This document shows, in pieces, positions 19,839 to 28,891 of a stretch of 64,000 nt of DNA. A program made the translations under genes and the position numbers. How positions within the stretch are numbered: position 1 is the stretch's first letter; the number at the start of each line of letters is the position of its first letter. Source of the stretch: Yersinia intermedia (GTDB taxonomy: Bacteria; Pseudomonadota; Gammaproteobacteria; Enterobacterales; Enterobacteriaceae); the NCBI RefSeq assembly GCF_900635455.1, contig NZ_LR134116.1, positions 1,674,001 through 1,738,000 of the forward strand, given 5' to 3'. The notes beneath the pieces are model-generated. The model saw only the letters and a program-made list of their open reading frames with translations, was not told where the DNA came from and ran no database searches.

Positions 19839-19891
19839 AACTCAGTCCTTAGTAGTGCATATTCAATGGGTCAGTACAAAGTAGAACATGA

Positions 19892-19916
19892 CAATCTTTC
19901 GTTTCATTTCATTTCA
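19892..19916. promoter_or_regulatory. AgaR-type operator before agaS
   Basis: A pyrimidine-rich direct-repeat element (CTTTCGTTTCATTTCATTTC) matches the published E. coli AgaR operator pattern (TTTCRTTTYRTTTY) almost perfectly. It lies about 55-80 bases upstream of the agaS start. Confidence 0.75.
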
Positions 19917-19944
19917 TCAATTTTATGTCTAAGTGAAAATCTAT

Positions 19945-19993
19945 AGAAAAGAAAACGAAAGGTCAATATAAGAAAAGTAATAAAACGAAAAAC
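19945..19993. promoter_or_regulatory. Second and third AgaR-type operators upstream of agaS
   Basis: Two inverted-orientation copies, AGAAAAGAAAACGAAAGG (19945-19962) and AAGTAATAAAACGAAAAACG (about 19974-19993), with the GAAA/AAACGAAA periodicity of AgaR sites. With the site at 19892 they form a cluster between agaA and agaS, implying a separate AgaR-controlled promoter for agaS. Confidence 0.6.
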
Positions 19994-20142
19994 GTGATCT
20001 GAAAGTGGGTTACTGGTTGTTACTATTTTGATTTATATGAATATATTATATTTATTTAATAAATGGTTTAGAGTCAGAAGAAAGGAAAAGAAAGGTTTGT
20101 GGCAGAATTAGCCACAAACCAAAGTGATATGTAATGAAAGGT

Positions 20143-21276
20143 CTACAGGGCGATTCGCTGTCCATCAATCCAAATGGTTTGTAGCATGAGCCGTGAATCC
20201 AGCGCGATAATGTTGGCTCGTTTACCTGCCGCCAGAGAGCCGTATGTGTGGTCAAGCCCCAGCATTTTGGCCGGGTGCAGCGAGGCCATATGAATCGCAT
20301 CCGCAGCAGGTACACCCACGTTATTGACCAGATTTCGCACCGCTGCATCCAACGAAAGTGTACTTCCGGCCAGCCCGCCAGAGGCAGTACGGACAATACC
20401 CTGTTGCATTGTTACTGGATGACCGCAAATCGCATAGTCGCCATCAGGCATTCCAGCCGCGCTCATCGCATCGGTTATCAGCAATATTCGAGGCTTGGCG
20501 CAGGTACAACAAAGGCTCATTACTGCGGGGTGAACATGGTGGCCATCTGCTATCAACTCAAGCCATGCTCGCTTATCGGTGAGCCCTGCGCCAACCATGC
20601 CGGGATTACGATGATGGAGACCTGTCATACCGTTAAAGCAATGCACCAGTCCATCGGCTCCCACATCAAACGCACGAATAGTTTCTTCATAGTTCGCCGC
20701 GCTGTGGCCGAGCATGACCTTTATCCCCTGGCTTTTTAGATGCTTAATTGCCGCCAGCGCACCCGATTTCTCTGGTGCCAATGCCACAACACGTAATGTG
20801 TTTTGTGACACGTCAATCAACCTATTTAGCTCGGTAATGTCCAGCTCACGGAACAGCTCCGGTGGATGTGCCCCTTTGTTCTGCGGGGTGAAGTAAGGGC
20901 CTTCAAGATAGCTACCCAACACCGTCGCACCTTGTCCACCTTGATGGTAGCGCTGCGCAATACGCCGCAGTGCACACTCTATTTCCCCAAGGGGCGCGGT
21001 GACGGTGGTCGGCAACCAGCCGCCAACCCCTTCGCGTGCTTTATACAATGCGAGCTGATCCAGTACCTCTGGCGAGTCATCCATGACATCGACACCATCA
21101 CCGCCGTGGACATGAATATCGATATAGGCTGGGCACAGTAGTTCAACGTCGCGCAGCGCAACCCCTGTGGGGATTGGCTCGATGGCAACGATGGTGTTGC
21201 CATCTATGCGTAACTGATGATCGTCGAGCCAGCCTTGCTCGGTCAGCACCCGCCTGGCTCGCAACAGTACTGTCAT
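20143..21276 (-). CDS. agaA: N-acetylgalactosamine-6-phosphate deacetylase AgaA
   Basis: NagA-like amidohydrolase removing acetate from GalNAc-6-phosphate in the cytoplasm. It has 377 residues from the internal ATG (MTVLLRARRVLTEQGW), the usual length. The ATGA overlap with agaF decides the start; the longer frame merely reads through agaF. Metal and catalytic landmarks are DIHVHGGDGVDVMD, the glutamate in GSYLEGPYF, the histidine in VMLGHSAANYEE, GLVHCFNGMTGLHHRNPG, and catalytic Asp in LLITDAMSAAGMPDG. Last gene of the agaZVWEFA run. Confidence 0.92.
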   Translation of the reverse strand: MTVLLRARRVLTEQGWLDDHQLRIDGNTIVAIEPIPTGVALRDVELLCPAYIDIHVHGGDGVDVMDDSPEVLDQLALYKAREGVGGWLPTTVTAPLGEIECALRRIAQRYHQGGQGATVLGSYLEGPYFTPQNKGAHPPELFRELDITELNRLIDVSQNTLRVVALAPEKSGALAAIKHLKSQGIKVMLGHSAANYEETIRAFDVGADGLVHCFNGMTGLHHRNPGMVGAGLTDKRAWLELIADGHHVHPAVMSLCCTCAKPRILLITDAMSAAGMPDGDYAICGHPVTMQQGIVRTASGGLAGSTLSLDAAVRNLVNNVGVPAADAIHMASLHPAKMLGLDHTYGSLAAGKRANIIALDSRLMLQTIWIDGQRIAL

Positions 21277-21707
21277 ATTCCTTCCTCGACAGGCGCGGCT
21301 TCGCGATAACGGCCCATTTCGTCCACCAGACTGGTCAACCCTCGGTGACCACACTCTAGCGCCTGAAGGCGGAACTCTTTACTACTGAGGCCATCGCGCT
21401 CCAGCACCATCTCCAGCAAAAGCTGTAAATTTACCCCAGTGATCACTTCACGTTCTGCTTTCTGCATTGCCAGCGTCGAGGCAACGCGGAAGGGAGTACC
21501 TCCGAGCAAATCCGTCAAAAAAATTAGCCCTTCTTTTTCATCCAGATTAGCTAATGCCTCTTCAAACTGAGCGGTAAGCAGCGCGGTGGAGGAGCTTTCA
21601 GGAAAATCGATGGCTATCACTTGCTGTTGTTCGCCAAGTATTTGTTTCATCGCTTTTTCCAGCCCGGTGGCAAACCCACCGTGACCGCTAAGAATAATGC
21701 TTAACAT
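21273..21707 (-). CDS. agaF: PTS EIIA component AgaF (mannose family)
   Basis: Cytoplasmic phosphocarrier of the GalNAc PTS, 144 residues. The phosphorylated histidine is His9 in ILSGHGGFATG, and the family segment FLTDLLGGTPFRVAS is present. It overlaps agaA by four bases (ATGA) and follows agaE by 15 bases. Confidence 0.92.
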   Translation of the reverse strand: MLSIILSGHGGFATGLEKAMKQILGEQQQVIAIDFPESSSTALLTAQFEEALANLDEKEGLIFLTDLLGGTPFRVASTLAMQKAEREVITGVNLQLLLEMVLERDGLSSKEFRLQALECGHRGLTSLVDEMGRYREAAPVEEGI

Positions 21708-21722
21708 GGCGTTTCCTCTTGC

Positions 21723-22598
21723 TTATAAAAAGTGACCAAACTTTCCGACAACGCCTAATACCACGGTCAGCCCGATGAGTCGCAGAGGGCTCCAGCCACG
21801 GCGCACTAGCCAGTACATCGTGAGGGTGTATACCAGTGGGAGGAAGGCTGGCATCAGTTTGTCGATAACATCGGTTTGCAGCTTAACCACGGCATCGCCT
21901 GCGGTGATTTCAAGCGTGGTGGACAAACGAACGTAGGTGGCGACAAGTGCACCGATCACCGTCATCCCAACGATAGAAGCCGCTCGCCCCACTTTAAGGG
22001 TATTGGCTTTGATAAGCGGGATAGCCGCGACACCCATGCGATAGGCATAGTGAGCAAGCCCGAAACGAAGCCCAAGATGGACGACATTAAACATCACGAG
22101 AAACACGATCGCGCCGAGGATCGAACCTTGCAGGGCTAAACTGGCTCCAATACCGCCACAGATGGGGAGCAAGGTCAGCCAGAACATCGCATCACCAATT
22201 CCCCCCAGTGGCGCACCAACGGCGATTTTCGTACTTTGAATACTGTTCACATCCTGCTTTGAACGTTCCATCGCCAGGATGATGCCGATGACAAACGTCA
22301 CCAGGAAAGGATGGGTGTTGAAGAACCCCATATGGCCTTTCATCGCCCGCGCCAGATCATTTTTATTGGTGTGGATCTTTTTCAGTGCAGGCAATATGCC
22401 ATACAGCCAGCCGGAAGCTTGCATACGCTCATAGTTAAATGAGGCTTGCAGCAACATGGAACGCCATGCCACGCGGTTGATATCTTTCTTTGTCAGTTCC
22501 GCACCGATACTTTGGTCTTCATAGATATTGTCGTTGCTATCAATGACCGCCTTTTCAGTGGCGTTAGCGCTTGGCAGAACCTGAGTATTAGATGCCAT
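21723..22598 (-). CDS. agaE: PTS EIID membrane component AgaE
   Basis: Integral membrane subunit (mannose-family IID) of the GalNAc PTS. It has 291 residues from an ATG with GAGGA eight bases upstream; the frame can be extended two codons to a TTG. IID signatures are LTKKDINRVAWRSMLLQASFNYERMQASGWLYG and GHMGFFNTHPFLVTFVIG, and APLGGIGDAMFWLTLLPICGGIGASLA. It ends in a hydrophobic helix. Overlaps the end of agaW by 11 bases. Confidence 0.92.
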   Translation of the reverse strand: MASNTQVLPSANATEKAVIDSNDNIYEDQSIGAELTKKDINRVAWRSMLLQASFNYERMQASGWLYGILPALKKIHTNKNDLARAMKGHMGFFNTHPFLVTFVIGIILAMERSKQDVNSIQSTKIAVGAPLGGIGDAMFWLTLLPICGGIGASLALQGSILGAIVFLVMFNVVHLGLRFGLAHYAYRMGVAAIPLIKANTLKVGRAASIVGMTVIGALVATYVRLSTTLEITAGDAVVKLQTDVIDKLMPAFLPLVYTLTMYWLVRRGWSPLRLIGLTVVLGVVGKFGHFL

Positions 22599-23370
22599 CT
22601 TCAAATTCCTCTTTCTGAGTGCTGGAAGTCTGCTGTGGAGTTGAGTCTTTACGCATGAAATCGATTAACGCCATTGCCAAGGCTGCGGCGGCAATCGCCA
22701 GTACCGGCAGTTTCAGCCAGGCCGCAGCAACAAAGCCAAGAATGAAGTAAGGGATATAAACGTTTTTCATCATTATTTTCAGCAATACGGCAAAGCCGAT
22801 TGCAGGCATGATGCCACCTGCCACACCAAGGCCGTCTATCAGGCGGGCTGGCAAGACATCAATGACCGTCTTCGCATGCTCAGCACCAAAATAGATGGGC
22901 AAGAATGCGCACAGAAAATAGAACGTACCCAGAGCCAGCAAGGCCAGATAGTTAACGCGTTCAATGCCGTCGGTATCCGCATTTGCCGCCATCCGGTCAC
23001 AGCGCGCCATCACACCAGACATGATAGAGAACAAGAAGGTGATGCCCATTTGCACCGCCACGGCGAACGGCACTGCAACTCCAACCGCGACCTCCGGTTT
23101 TACACCGGCAGTAATAGCAAAGGCTGTGCCGACAATAGTACCGATAATCACATTCGGCGGTTGGGCACCGGCCAGTGGAGCAAGCCCCATCCAGACCAGT
23201 TCCAGAGTACCACCGGTGAGTATCCCCATATGAAGGTCGCCAAGGATCAGGCCAACCAGCGGCCCCAGGACCACCGGGCGGTGCATATGTGTCAGGCCGT
23301 TGAACATATCCAAGCCAGCAATAAAGGCCAGAATCCCCAACGCGGATGCCTGTAATAAGCTAATTTCCAT
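22588..23370 (-). CDS. agaW: PTS EIIC membrane component AgaW
   Basis: Sugar-channel subunit (mannose-family IIC), 260 residues and about seven membrane helices. Typical segments are FIAGLDMFNGLTHMHRPVVLGPLVGLILGDLHMGILTGGTLELVWMG and APLAGAQPPNVIIGTIVGTAFAI. It pairs with AgaE; the substrate is GalNAc by operon context. The soluble tail overlaps agaE. Confidence 0.92.
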   Translation of the reverse strand: MEISLLQASALGILAFIAGLDMFNGLTHMHRPVVLGPLVGLILGDLHMGILTGGTLELVWMGLAPLAGAQPPNVIIGTIVGTAFAITAGVKPEVAVGVAVPFAVAVQMGITFLFSIMSGVMARCDRMAANADTDGIERVNYLALLALGTFYFLCAFLPIYFGAEHAKTVIDVLPARLIDGLGVAGGIMPAIGFAVLLKIMMKNVYIPYFILGFVAAAWLKLPVLAIAAAALAMALIDFMRKDSTPQQTSSTQKEEFEDGI

Positions 23371-23380
23371 AGAAAATACC

Positions 23381-23854
23381 TCAGAGGAGTTTGTAGAGAT
23401 CCTGAGCGGGCTCGGTCGGCACGCCCTGAATAAAACATTCCACCCCTGCTTTTCTCAGGCCATAGAAAGCGGCAATATCCTGATCATCGACAGAGACGGT
23501 TTTCGCTATTTGTTGTTTACCTTCGGCATAATGCATGTTGCCGACATTGATTCGGGTCACGGGTACGTCACCGTTGACCAGTGTTAGAAAGTCTTCGGGA
23601 TTTTTGCAGACCAGTAAAATTTTCTGCCGATCGGTTGCACGATGAATATTGTCGATCACTTTTTGCAGTGGCCAGAAGCGCACGGCAATTCCTTCTGCCA
23701 GAACCATTTCCATCAGGTTTTGTTGAACCTGATCTTCGGCAACTTCATCATTGGCAACCAACACCAGATTTGCGCCGGCAAAACCAACCCATTGAACGCC
23801 AACCTGGCCGTGAATCAGGCGCTCATCAATACGACTTAATACAATGTTTGGCAT
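23381..23854 (-). CDS. agaV: PTS EIIB component AgaV
   Basis: Cytoplasmic phosphocarrier (mannose-family IIB), 157 residues. The phosphoryl-accepting histidine is His15 in RIDERLIHGQVGVQW, the family signature. It lies between agaZ and agaW with short gaps (24 and 10 bases). Confidence 0.92.
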   Translation of the reverse strand: MPNIVLSRIDERLIHGQVGVQWVGFAGANLVLVANDEVAEDQVQQNLMEMVLAEGIAVRFWPLQKVIDNIHRATDRQKILLVCKNPEDFLTLVNGDVPVTRINVGNMHYAEGKQQIAKTVSVDDQDIAAFYGLRKAGVECFIQGVPTEPAQDLYKLL

Positions 23855-23878
23855 GTTTTCTTCCTTATTATCATTGTG

Positions 23879-25171
23879 TTAATGGGATGGCGATGTTCCC
23901 ATGCAGGCGGCATGGTACTGGCGCAATACATCCTGAATATGGTCAATAATCAGTTCGTGCGGTGTTGCCGCAAGCTGGCCTTCACGGACCTTAACGTATT
24001 GAAGTGGCAGATACTGGCTGATCAACGGCAAGGGCAGCGGTTTATCCGTTAAATTATTTACTAACCGAGCATAAGCCTCGTCAATGTGGTGATCAGGCCA
24101 GTAGTAACGAACGCGATCAGAATAGCTGTAGCCGCGCGCCAGACGACGTTCATCGTTATTACCGTGGTAATGCTGTTTCCAGTGCTCCGGGTGTTCCTGC
24201 ATGACGCTTTCCAGTACATCTCGTAGCCCCGAACATTGGTATGCGGGGCGTAGTTCCTGCTCGATAGCGGCCAGTGAAAATAGCGCTTCACGCAGCGCGA
24301 AAGTAAGTGCCGGACCGACTTTCAAAATGGCAAAGTGGTGCTGAACTAGCTGTTGTAGGGCGAACGGAGTTTGGTAATCAGTGGAGTGAGCTTCAAAGAC
24401 CATCGTGTCAAACTCTTCGATAGTCCGACTCAGAGCAAGAGATTTCTCAGGTTGATAATCAATAACATGAGTATGATCGAATTCTACACCGGGTTGGACG
24501 ACTAGCCCGATAATGCGTGGCCACAGATCGTGCAGACCTTGTTGTTCAAAAGCATGACGATGAGCCTCGAGCGTTGCTTTTGCCGCCTGGGGGGAGGTGA
24601 CCACCAGCGTTGACAGCGTTTCATGTGCTCCTCCTGGAACAGGGACTTCCGTTCCAATAACATAAACCAGATCAGACGAACCTTGTTTTTCTTTGCGGGT
24701 CTGTTCTGCAATTAAGGCAAGCCTTGCTGCTCTCCCGGCGACGATTTCGTCTGTTAATGGCTCGGGGTCATCTGCACAAGACATACTGCAATCAAGGTGA
24801 ATTTTCTTAAAGCCAGCTGCGACATAATGGCGAATAAGTTCTTCTGCATGAGACATGGCCTCTGCGGCAGGGGCGTTTTGCCAGCGATTTGGCCCCAGAT
24901 GATCGCCCCCTAACACCAACTGATTACGAGGGAAGTGATGTTTATCCGCCATTTGCTCAACAAAACCACGGAAATCATCTGGGGTCATACCGGTATAGCC
25001 GCCATACTGATCCACCTGATTGGAGGTGGCTTCTATTAATAAGATGGATTGCGCGTCTCGGGCGTGGCGCATTGCTGCTTCCAGAACCAATGGGTGAGCA
25101 GAACAGACGGCAAAAATGCCACATCGCTTATCGTGCTTATGGTCGGCCACAAACTCGGTTAAATGTTTCAC
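23879..25171 (-). CDS. agaZ: Tagatose-bisphosphate aldolase accessory subunit AgaZ
   Basis: Non-catalytic partner of AgaY, needed for full activity and stability of the aldolase in E. coli. It has 430 residues and is collinear with E. coli AgaZ ([84 protein letters not shown]). It uses a GTG start with GGAGAGG close upstream. First gene of the agaZVWEFA unit, divergent from agaR. Confidence 0.92.
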   Translation of the reverse strand: MKHLTEFVADHKHDKRCGIFAVCSAHPLVLEAAMRHARDAQSILLIEATSNQVDQYGGYTGMTPDDFRGFVEQMADKHHFPRNQLVLGGDHLGPNRWQNAPAAEAMSHAEELIRHYVAAGFKKIHLDCSMSCADDPEPLTDEIVAGRAARLALIAEQTRKEKQGSSDLVYVIGTEVPVPGGAHETLSTLVVTSPQAAKATLEAHRHAFEQQGLHDLWPRIIGLVVQPGVEFDHTHVIDYQPEKSLALSRTIEEFDTMVFEAHSTDYQTPFALQQLVQHHFAILKVGPALTFALREALFSLAAIEQELRPAYQCSGLRDVLESVMQEHPEHWKQHYHGNNDERRLARGYSYSDRVRYYWPDHHIDEAYARLVNNLTDKPLPLPLISQYLPLQYVKVREGQLAATPHELIIDHIQDVLRQYHAACMGTSPSH

Positions 25172-25206
25172 TTTCCTCTCCGTATGGGGTTTTGATTACT
25201 TGTTAC

Positions 25207-25304
25207 TTTCGGTTTGTTTCATTGATACTGCTTTATGGGTTGATAAAAACAAAACGAAAGATAACGGAAATGAGATCTGTTTCGCAAAAGAAACATAATG
25301 AAAG
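25207..25304. promoter_or_regulatory. AgaR operator cluster in the agaZ-agaR intergenic region
   Basis: Three AgaR-like elements: CTTTCGGTTTGTTTCATT (25207-25224), AAAAACAAAACGAAAG (about 25245-25260, opposite orientation) and AAAAGAAACATAATGAAAGG (25286-25305). They span the agaZ promoter region, as expected for cooperative repression by a DeoR-family protein. Confidence 0.65.
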
Positions 25305-25381
25305 GCTTTTTTATCGGGTGGTTGCACGGTTTGGCGTAATGTAAAGACTTGCTTTCCGGCAAAAGAAAGGCGTTAATAGAT

Positions 25382-25404
25382 GAAGTGAAATGAAACGAAA
25401 GGCT
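25382..25404. promoter_or_regulatory. AgaR operator next to the agaR start
   Basis: GTGAAATGAAACGAAAGG (within 25385-25402) is a near-consensus AgaR site only about 20 bases before the agaR start codon, suggesting autoregulation. Confidence 0.65.
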
Positions 25405-25421
25405 TTTGGGAAGGATCTGAT

Positions 25422-26231
25422 ATGAGCAATACCGATTCAGTAATGGACAAGCGTATAACGGGCACCAGTGAAAGGCGTGAGCAGATCATTCAGCGGCTTC
25501 GTCAGCAAGGAAGTGTTCAGGTTAATGATTTATCGTCATTCTTTGGTGTTTCTACAGTGACTATCCGCAACGATTTGGCCTTTCTGGAAAAGCAGGGGAT
25601 TGCTGTACGTGCATATGGCGGTGCGCTGGTGTGTGATGCTGGCACACCTGGCGTTGAACCCACGGTAGAAGATAAAAGCTCCCTTAATATTTCTTTAAAG
25701 CGTGATATTGCTCGCGTTGCTGCAAATCTGATTAAACCTGGGCACCGTGTGATTCTGGACTCGGGCACGACCACTAATGAAATAGCGCGTCATATGCGTA
25801 ATCATAAGGAGGTCATTGCTATGACAAACGGCATGAATGTGGCGAACGCGCTACTTGAGGCTGAAGGGGTGGAATTGCTGATGACAGGAGGGCACTTACG
25901 CCGCCAGTCCCTTTCCTTCTATGGGGATCAGGCTGACCAGTCCTTGCAAAATTATCATTTCGATATACTTTTTCTCGGTGTAGACGCCATCAGTCTTGAG
26001 CGTGGTGTGAGCACGCATAATGAAGACGAAGCGCGCCTAAATCGCCGGATGTGTGAAGTCGCGGAACGCATCATTGTGGTCACTGATTCCAGTAAATTTA
26101 ACCGCTCCAGCCTGCATAAAATAATTGATACCCAGCGCATACATATGGTTATCACTGATAAAGGTATTCCAGAGGAAAGTTTGAATGGATTACGCAAAGG
26201 TGGGATTGAAGTGATCCTTGTTGGGGAGTAA
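25422..26231 (+). CDS. agaR: DeoR-family repressor of the aga genes, AgaR
   Basis: Transcriptional repressor, 269 residues. The N-terminal helix-turn-helix is [41 protein letters not shown]. The DeoR sugar-phosphate sensor domain carries [26 protein letters not shown] and [15 protein letters not shown]. It is divergent from agaZ, and matching operators lie in both aga promoter regions. The ligand is probably GalNAc-6-phosphate or galactosamine-6-phosphate, by analogy with E. coli. Confidence 0.92.
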   Translation: MSNTDSVMDKRITGTSERREQIIQRLRQQGSVQVNDLSSFFGVSTVTIRNDLAFLEKQGIAVRAYGGALVCDAGTPGVEPTVEDKSSLNISLKRDIARVAANLIKPGHRVILDSGTTTNEIARHMRNHKEVIAMTNGMNVANALLEAEGVELLMTGGHLRRQSLSFYGDQADQSLQNYHFDILFLGVDAISLERGVSTHNEDEARLNRRMCEVAERIIVVTDSSKFNRSSLHKIIDTQRIHMVITDKGIPEESLNGLRKGGIEVILVGE

Positions 26232-26397
26232 AAACCGTTTCTTGGCCGCCGGTTAGCCTACCTCTATTAAAGTAAAGCCCCAGCCAAGAGGCCAGGACTT
26301 TGTCAGTAATCTAAGGGGAAGCGTGCCGTTCGGGCCGCAAACGGCGTGAAACGCCGGAGTGCCCGTTGGTACGCTCAACCTTTGGTTCTTCTCGCGA

Positions 26398-28878
26398 CTA
26401 TGCCCCAGCAGGAACGGCATGGGCGGTGTTTTTCAGCACCGGGCCGGTATATTTTTCAATTTCAAGCTGCGCCATTTGCCCACAATTACCTTGCGCCAGA
26501 CTGGAAGAACCAATATCGAAAGTCAGGCAGTTGATATTGCCGTTCTTACAAAGGGAACCCGGCACTGCTGGGTCCGCCGGGTCAAACCATGCCCCTTCGC
26601 TGATACGCACCACCCCTGGACGCACATCTTCAGATACCACTGCACCTACTAATATTTGCCCGCGATCATTAAACGCACGGACTAAATCGCCATTTACAAT
26701 GTTACGCCCTTTGGCATCCTGTGGGCTTATCAGTATCGCTTCCCGATCGGCCACGGCGTATTTTTCACGCAGTGGCGTGTTATCTAACTGTGAATGCAGC
26801 CGGTTGATCGGGTGTGCGGTGTTTAGCGACAGTGGATATTTCTTCGCTTCTACCCCACGATACCACTCATGAGGTGGCATCCAGGTCGGGATCCCCTGAC
26901 AATCGGCGTATTCCATTTTGGCGATTGTATCGGAGTAGATCTCAATCTTGCCAGATGGGGTACCCAGCGGGTTGAGCAACGGATTCTCACGATAATCAGC
27001 AAAGCGTACCCACTGCTTGTTCGCTTCAGGAATAGGGAAGCGAATATAGTTGTTCGATTGCCAGAACATATCGAATGGCGGTAGGGCGACCCTTGCGGTA
27101 CGGGCCTGTGACTTCATATCGTCGTACATGGTTTTCAGCCACTGAGTTTCGTCTTTGCCCTCGGTAAAGGCATCAATTACCCCCAGCTTGGTGGCCATCG
27201 CGGCGAAGATATCAAAATCATTACGCGCTTCATGCTGTGGCGGCACGCACTGGTGCATCGGGAAGACATAAAGTTGCGAGTAATCGCCGCCCATCTCCAG
27301 ATCGTTACGCTCATAGCTGGTGGTTGCCGGTAATACAATATCTGCGTGTTTAGCGGTGGCGGTCCAATAGGGTTCGTTAACCACGATGGTTTCAGGGTGC
27401 TGCCAGGCTTTCACCAGATTGTTGGTATCCTGATGCTGATGGAAAGTATTACCACCGGCAACGTAGACCATTTTCACATCAGGATAGGTGACCTTGGTAC
27501 CATTGAAATCAATGACTTTCCCTGGATTGGCCAGACATTCGGCAATCCGTGCCACCGGAATCGGCGACGGTGCGTTCTTCGGTGCATTACCGGCAGAAAT
27601 CCCCGGTAAAATGCCGCCTTTGGCCGTTGGGCTACCGCCGGAGGAGTAGTGATAGCTGAAACCAAAGCCGCCACCCGGCAGGCCAATTTGGCCAAGCATT
27701 GCCGCAACGGTGACCAGTAACCAGTGTTGCTGCTCACCGTGATGCTGGCGCTGAATCCCCCAACCGCCCATAATCATGGTGCGCTGTTTAGCCATATCTC
27801 GCGCCAGCTGGCGCAACACATCGGCGTCCACGCCACTGATATCCGCCGCCCATTCTGCATTTTTCGGCTGACCGTCAGTTTCACCGAGCAGATAGGCCTG
27901 GAATTTATCAAAACCAATAGTGTAGGTTTTTATAAAGTCAGGGTTATGCAGTTTCTCAGTCAATAACGTATGGGCGATACCGATCAACATGGCGCTGTCG
28001 GTATACGGCCGTGGCGCAATCCATTGTGCATTGGTGAATTTGGCACTGTCGTTATGTACCGGGTCAATACTGATAACCTTAGTACCTTTCTTCTTCAGCG
28101 CTTCAAAACCAGTTTGCCCCACATGGTCGGGGATATTCCAACTGTTTTTCAGCGTGATCATCGGGTTACAGCCCCATAGGATCACCAGTTCGCTGTTATC
28201 TACCACGTTTGGCCAGGCTGTCTGCTGTTCGTAGACCTCCATTGACCCCATGACGTGGGTCATAATCACCTGTGCTGCACCGGTTGAATAGTCACCGGCA
28301 TAACCCAAAAAGCCCCCACTCAGGTTCATTAAGCGTTGTAGTAGCGTGCGGCTGTTATGCAGCATTCCCACACTTTTCCAGCCATAAGATCCGGCATACA
28401 ACGCTTGCGGGCCGTGGTCTTTTTGCACCCGTACAATTTCGCCGCACACCAGTTCAGTGGCTTTATCCCAACTGACCCGTACCCACTCATCACGACCACG
28501 CAGTTCGGTATGGCTGCCGGGGCCGCCCTCCAACCAACTTTTGCGCACCATCGGGTATTTGATGCGGTTATCCGCATGCACCTGATAGGGGGCCATGGTG
28601 ATCAGGTCATTTGGCCATGGATCATCTTTGACTGGCTGGACACCGATCATGCGGCCATTCTCGACGATAGCTTCAAATGCGCCCCAATGAGCTCCGGTCA
28701 GGATGCCTTTTTGCGCCTGATGTAGCGCCAGGAACTGAGGTAATGCCTGACTGATGGCTTGGGCTAATGCAGATTTGGGCCACAGGCCACCAACGATAGG
28801 CAATACAGCCAGTGCGCTGGTTCCCAGTAAGAAGCGGCGGCGGCTCATTTCTAATGGTTGTTGTTCGTATTTAGTCAT
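26398..28878 (-). CDS. torA: Molybdenum TMAO reductase, TorA/TorZ family
   Basis: Periplasmic bis-MGD molybdoenzyme that reduces trimethylamine N-oxide (or related N-/S-oxides) as terminal acceptor in anaerobic respiration. It has 826 residues. A Tat signal is present (SRRRFLLG at 12-19, cleavage after SALAQA near 41). The Mo ligand serine is Ser198 in GYAGDYSTGAAQ, typical of the DMSO-reductase serine subgroup. Family blocks are GGWGIQRQHHGEQQHW, LPGGGFGFSYHYSSGG, NEPYWTATAKHADIVLPATTSYERND and LNTAHPINRLHSQLDN. It follows a pentaheme cytochrome by 13 bases. TorA and TorZ cannot be separated by eye. No torD, torR or torS is in the window. Confidence 0.85.
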   Translation of the reverse strand: MTKYEQQPLEMSRRRFLLGTSALAVLPIVGGLWPKSALAQAISQALPQFLALHQAQKGILTGAHWGAFEAIVENGRMIGVQPVKDDPWPNDLITMAPYQVHADNRIKYPMVRKSWLEGGPGSHTELRGRDEWVRVSWDKATELVCGEIVRVQKDHGPQALYAGSYGWKSVGMLHNSRTLLQRLMNLSGGFLGYAGDYSTGAAQVIMTHVMGSMEVYEQQTAWPNVVDNSELVILWGCNPMITLKNSWNIPDHVGQTGFEALKKKGTKVISIDPVHNDSAKFTNAQWIAPRPYTDSAMLIGIAHTLLTEKLHNPDFIKTYTIGFDKFQAYLLGETDGQPKNAEWAADISGVDADVLRQLARDMAKQRTMIMGGWGIQRQHHGEQQHWLLVTVAAMLGQIGLPGGGFGFSYHYSSGGSPTAKGGILPGISAGNAPKNAPSPIPVARIAECLANPGKVIDFNGTKVTYPDVKMVYVAGGNTFHQHQDTNNLVKAWQHPETIVVNEPYWTATAKHADIVLPATTSYERNDLEMGGDYSQLYVFPMHQCVPPQHEARNDFDIFAAMATKLGVIDAFTEGKDETQWLKTMYDDMKSQARTARVALPPFDMFWQSNNYIRFPIPEANKQWVRFADYRENPLLNPLGTPSGKIEIYSDTIAKMEYADCQGIPTWMPPHEWYRGVEAKKYPLSLNTAHPINRLHSQLDNTPLREKYAVADREAILISPQDAKGRNIVNGDLVRAFNDRGQILVGAVVSEDVRPGVVRISEGAWFDPADPAVPGSLCKNGNINCLTFDIGSSSLAQGNCGQMAQLEIEKYTGPVLKNTAHAVPAGA

Positions 28879-28891
28879 TTTCGCCTCTTAT

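Noticed and set aside
20248..20739. 163-codon plus-strand frame opposite agaA
   Set aside because: Runs antisense to a well-supported gene, lacks a ribosome site and shows no protein-like pattern; a shadow frame.
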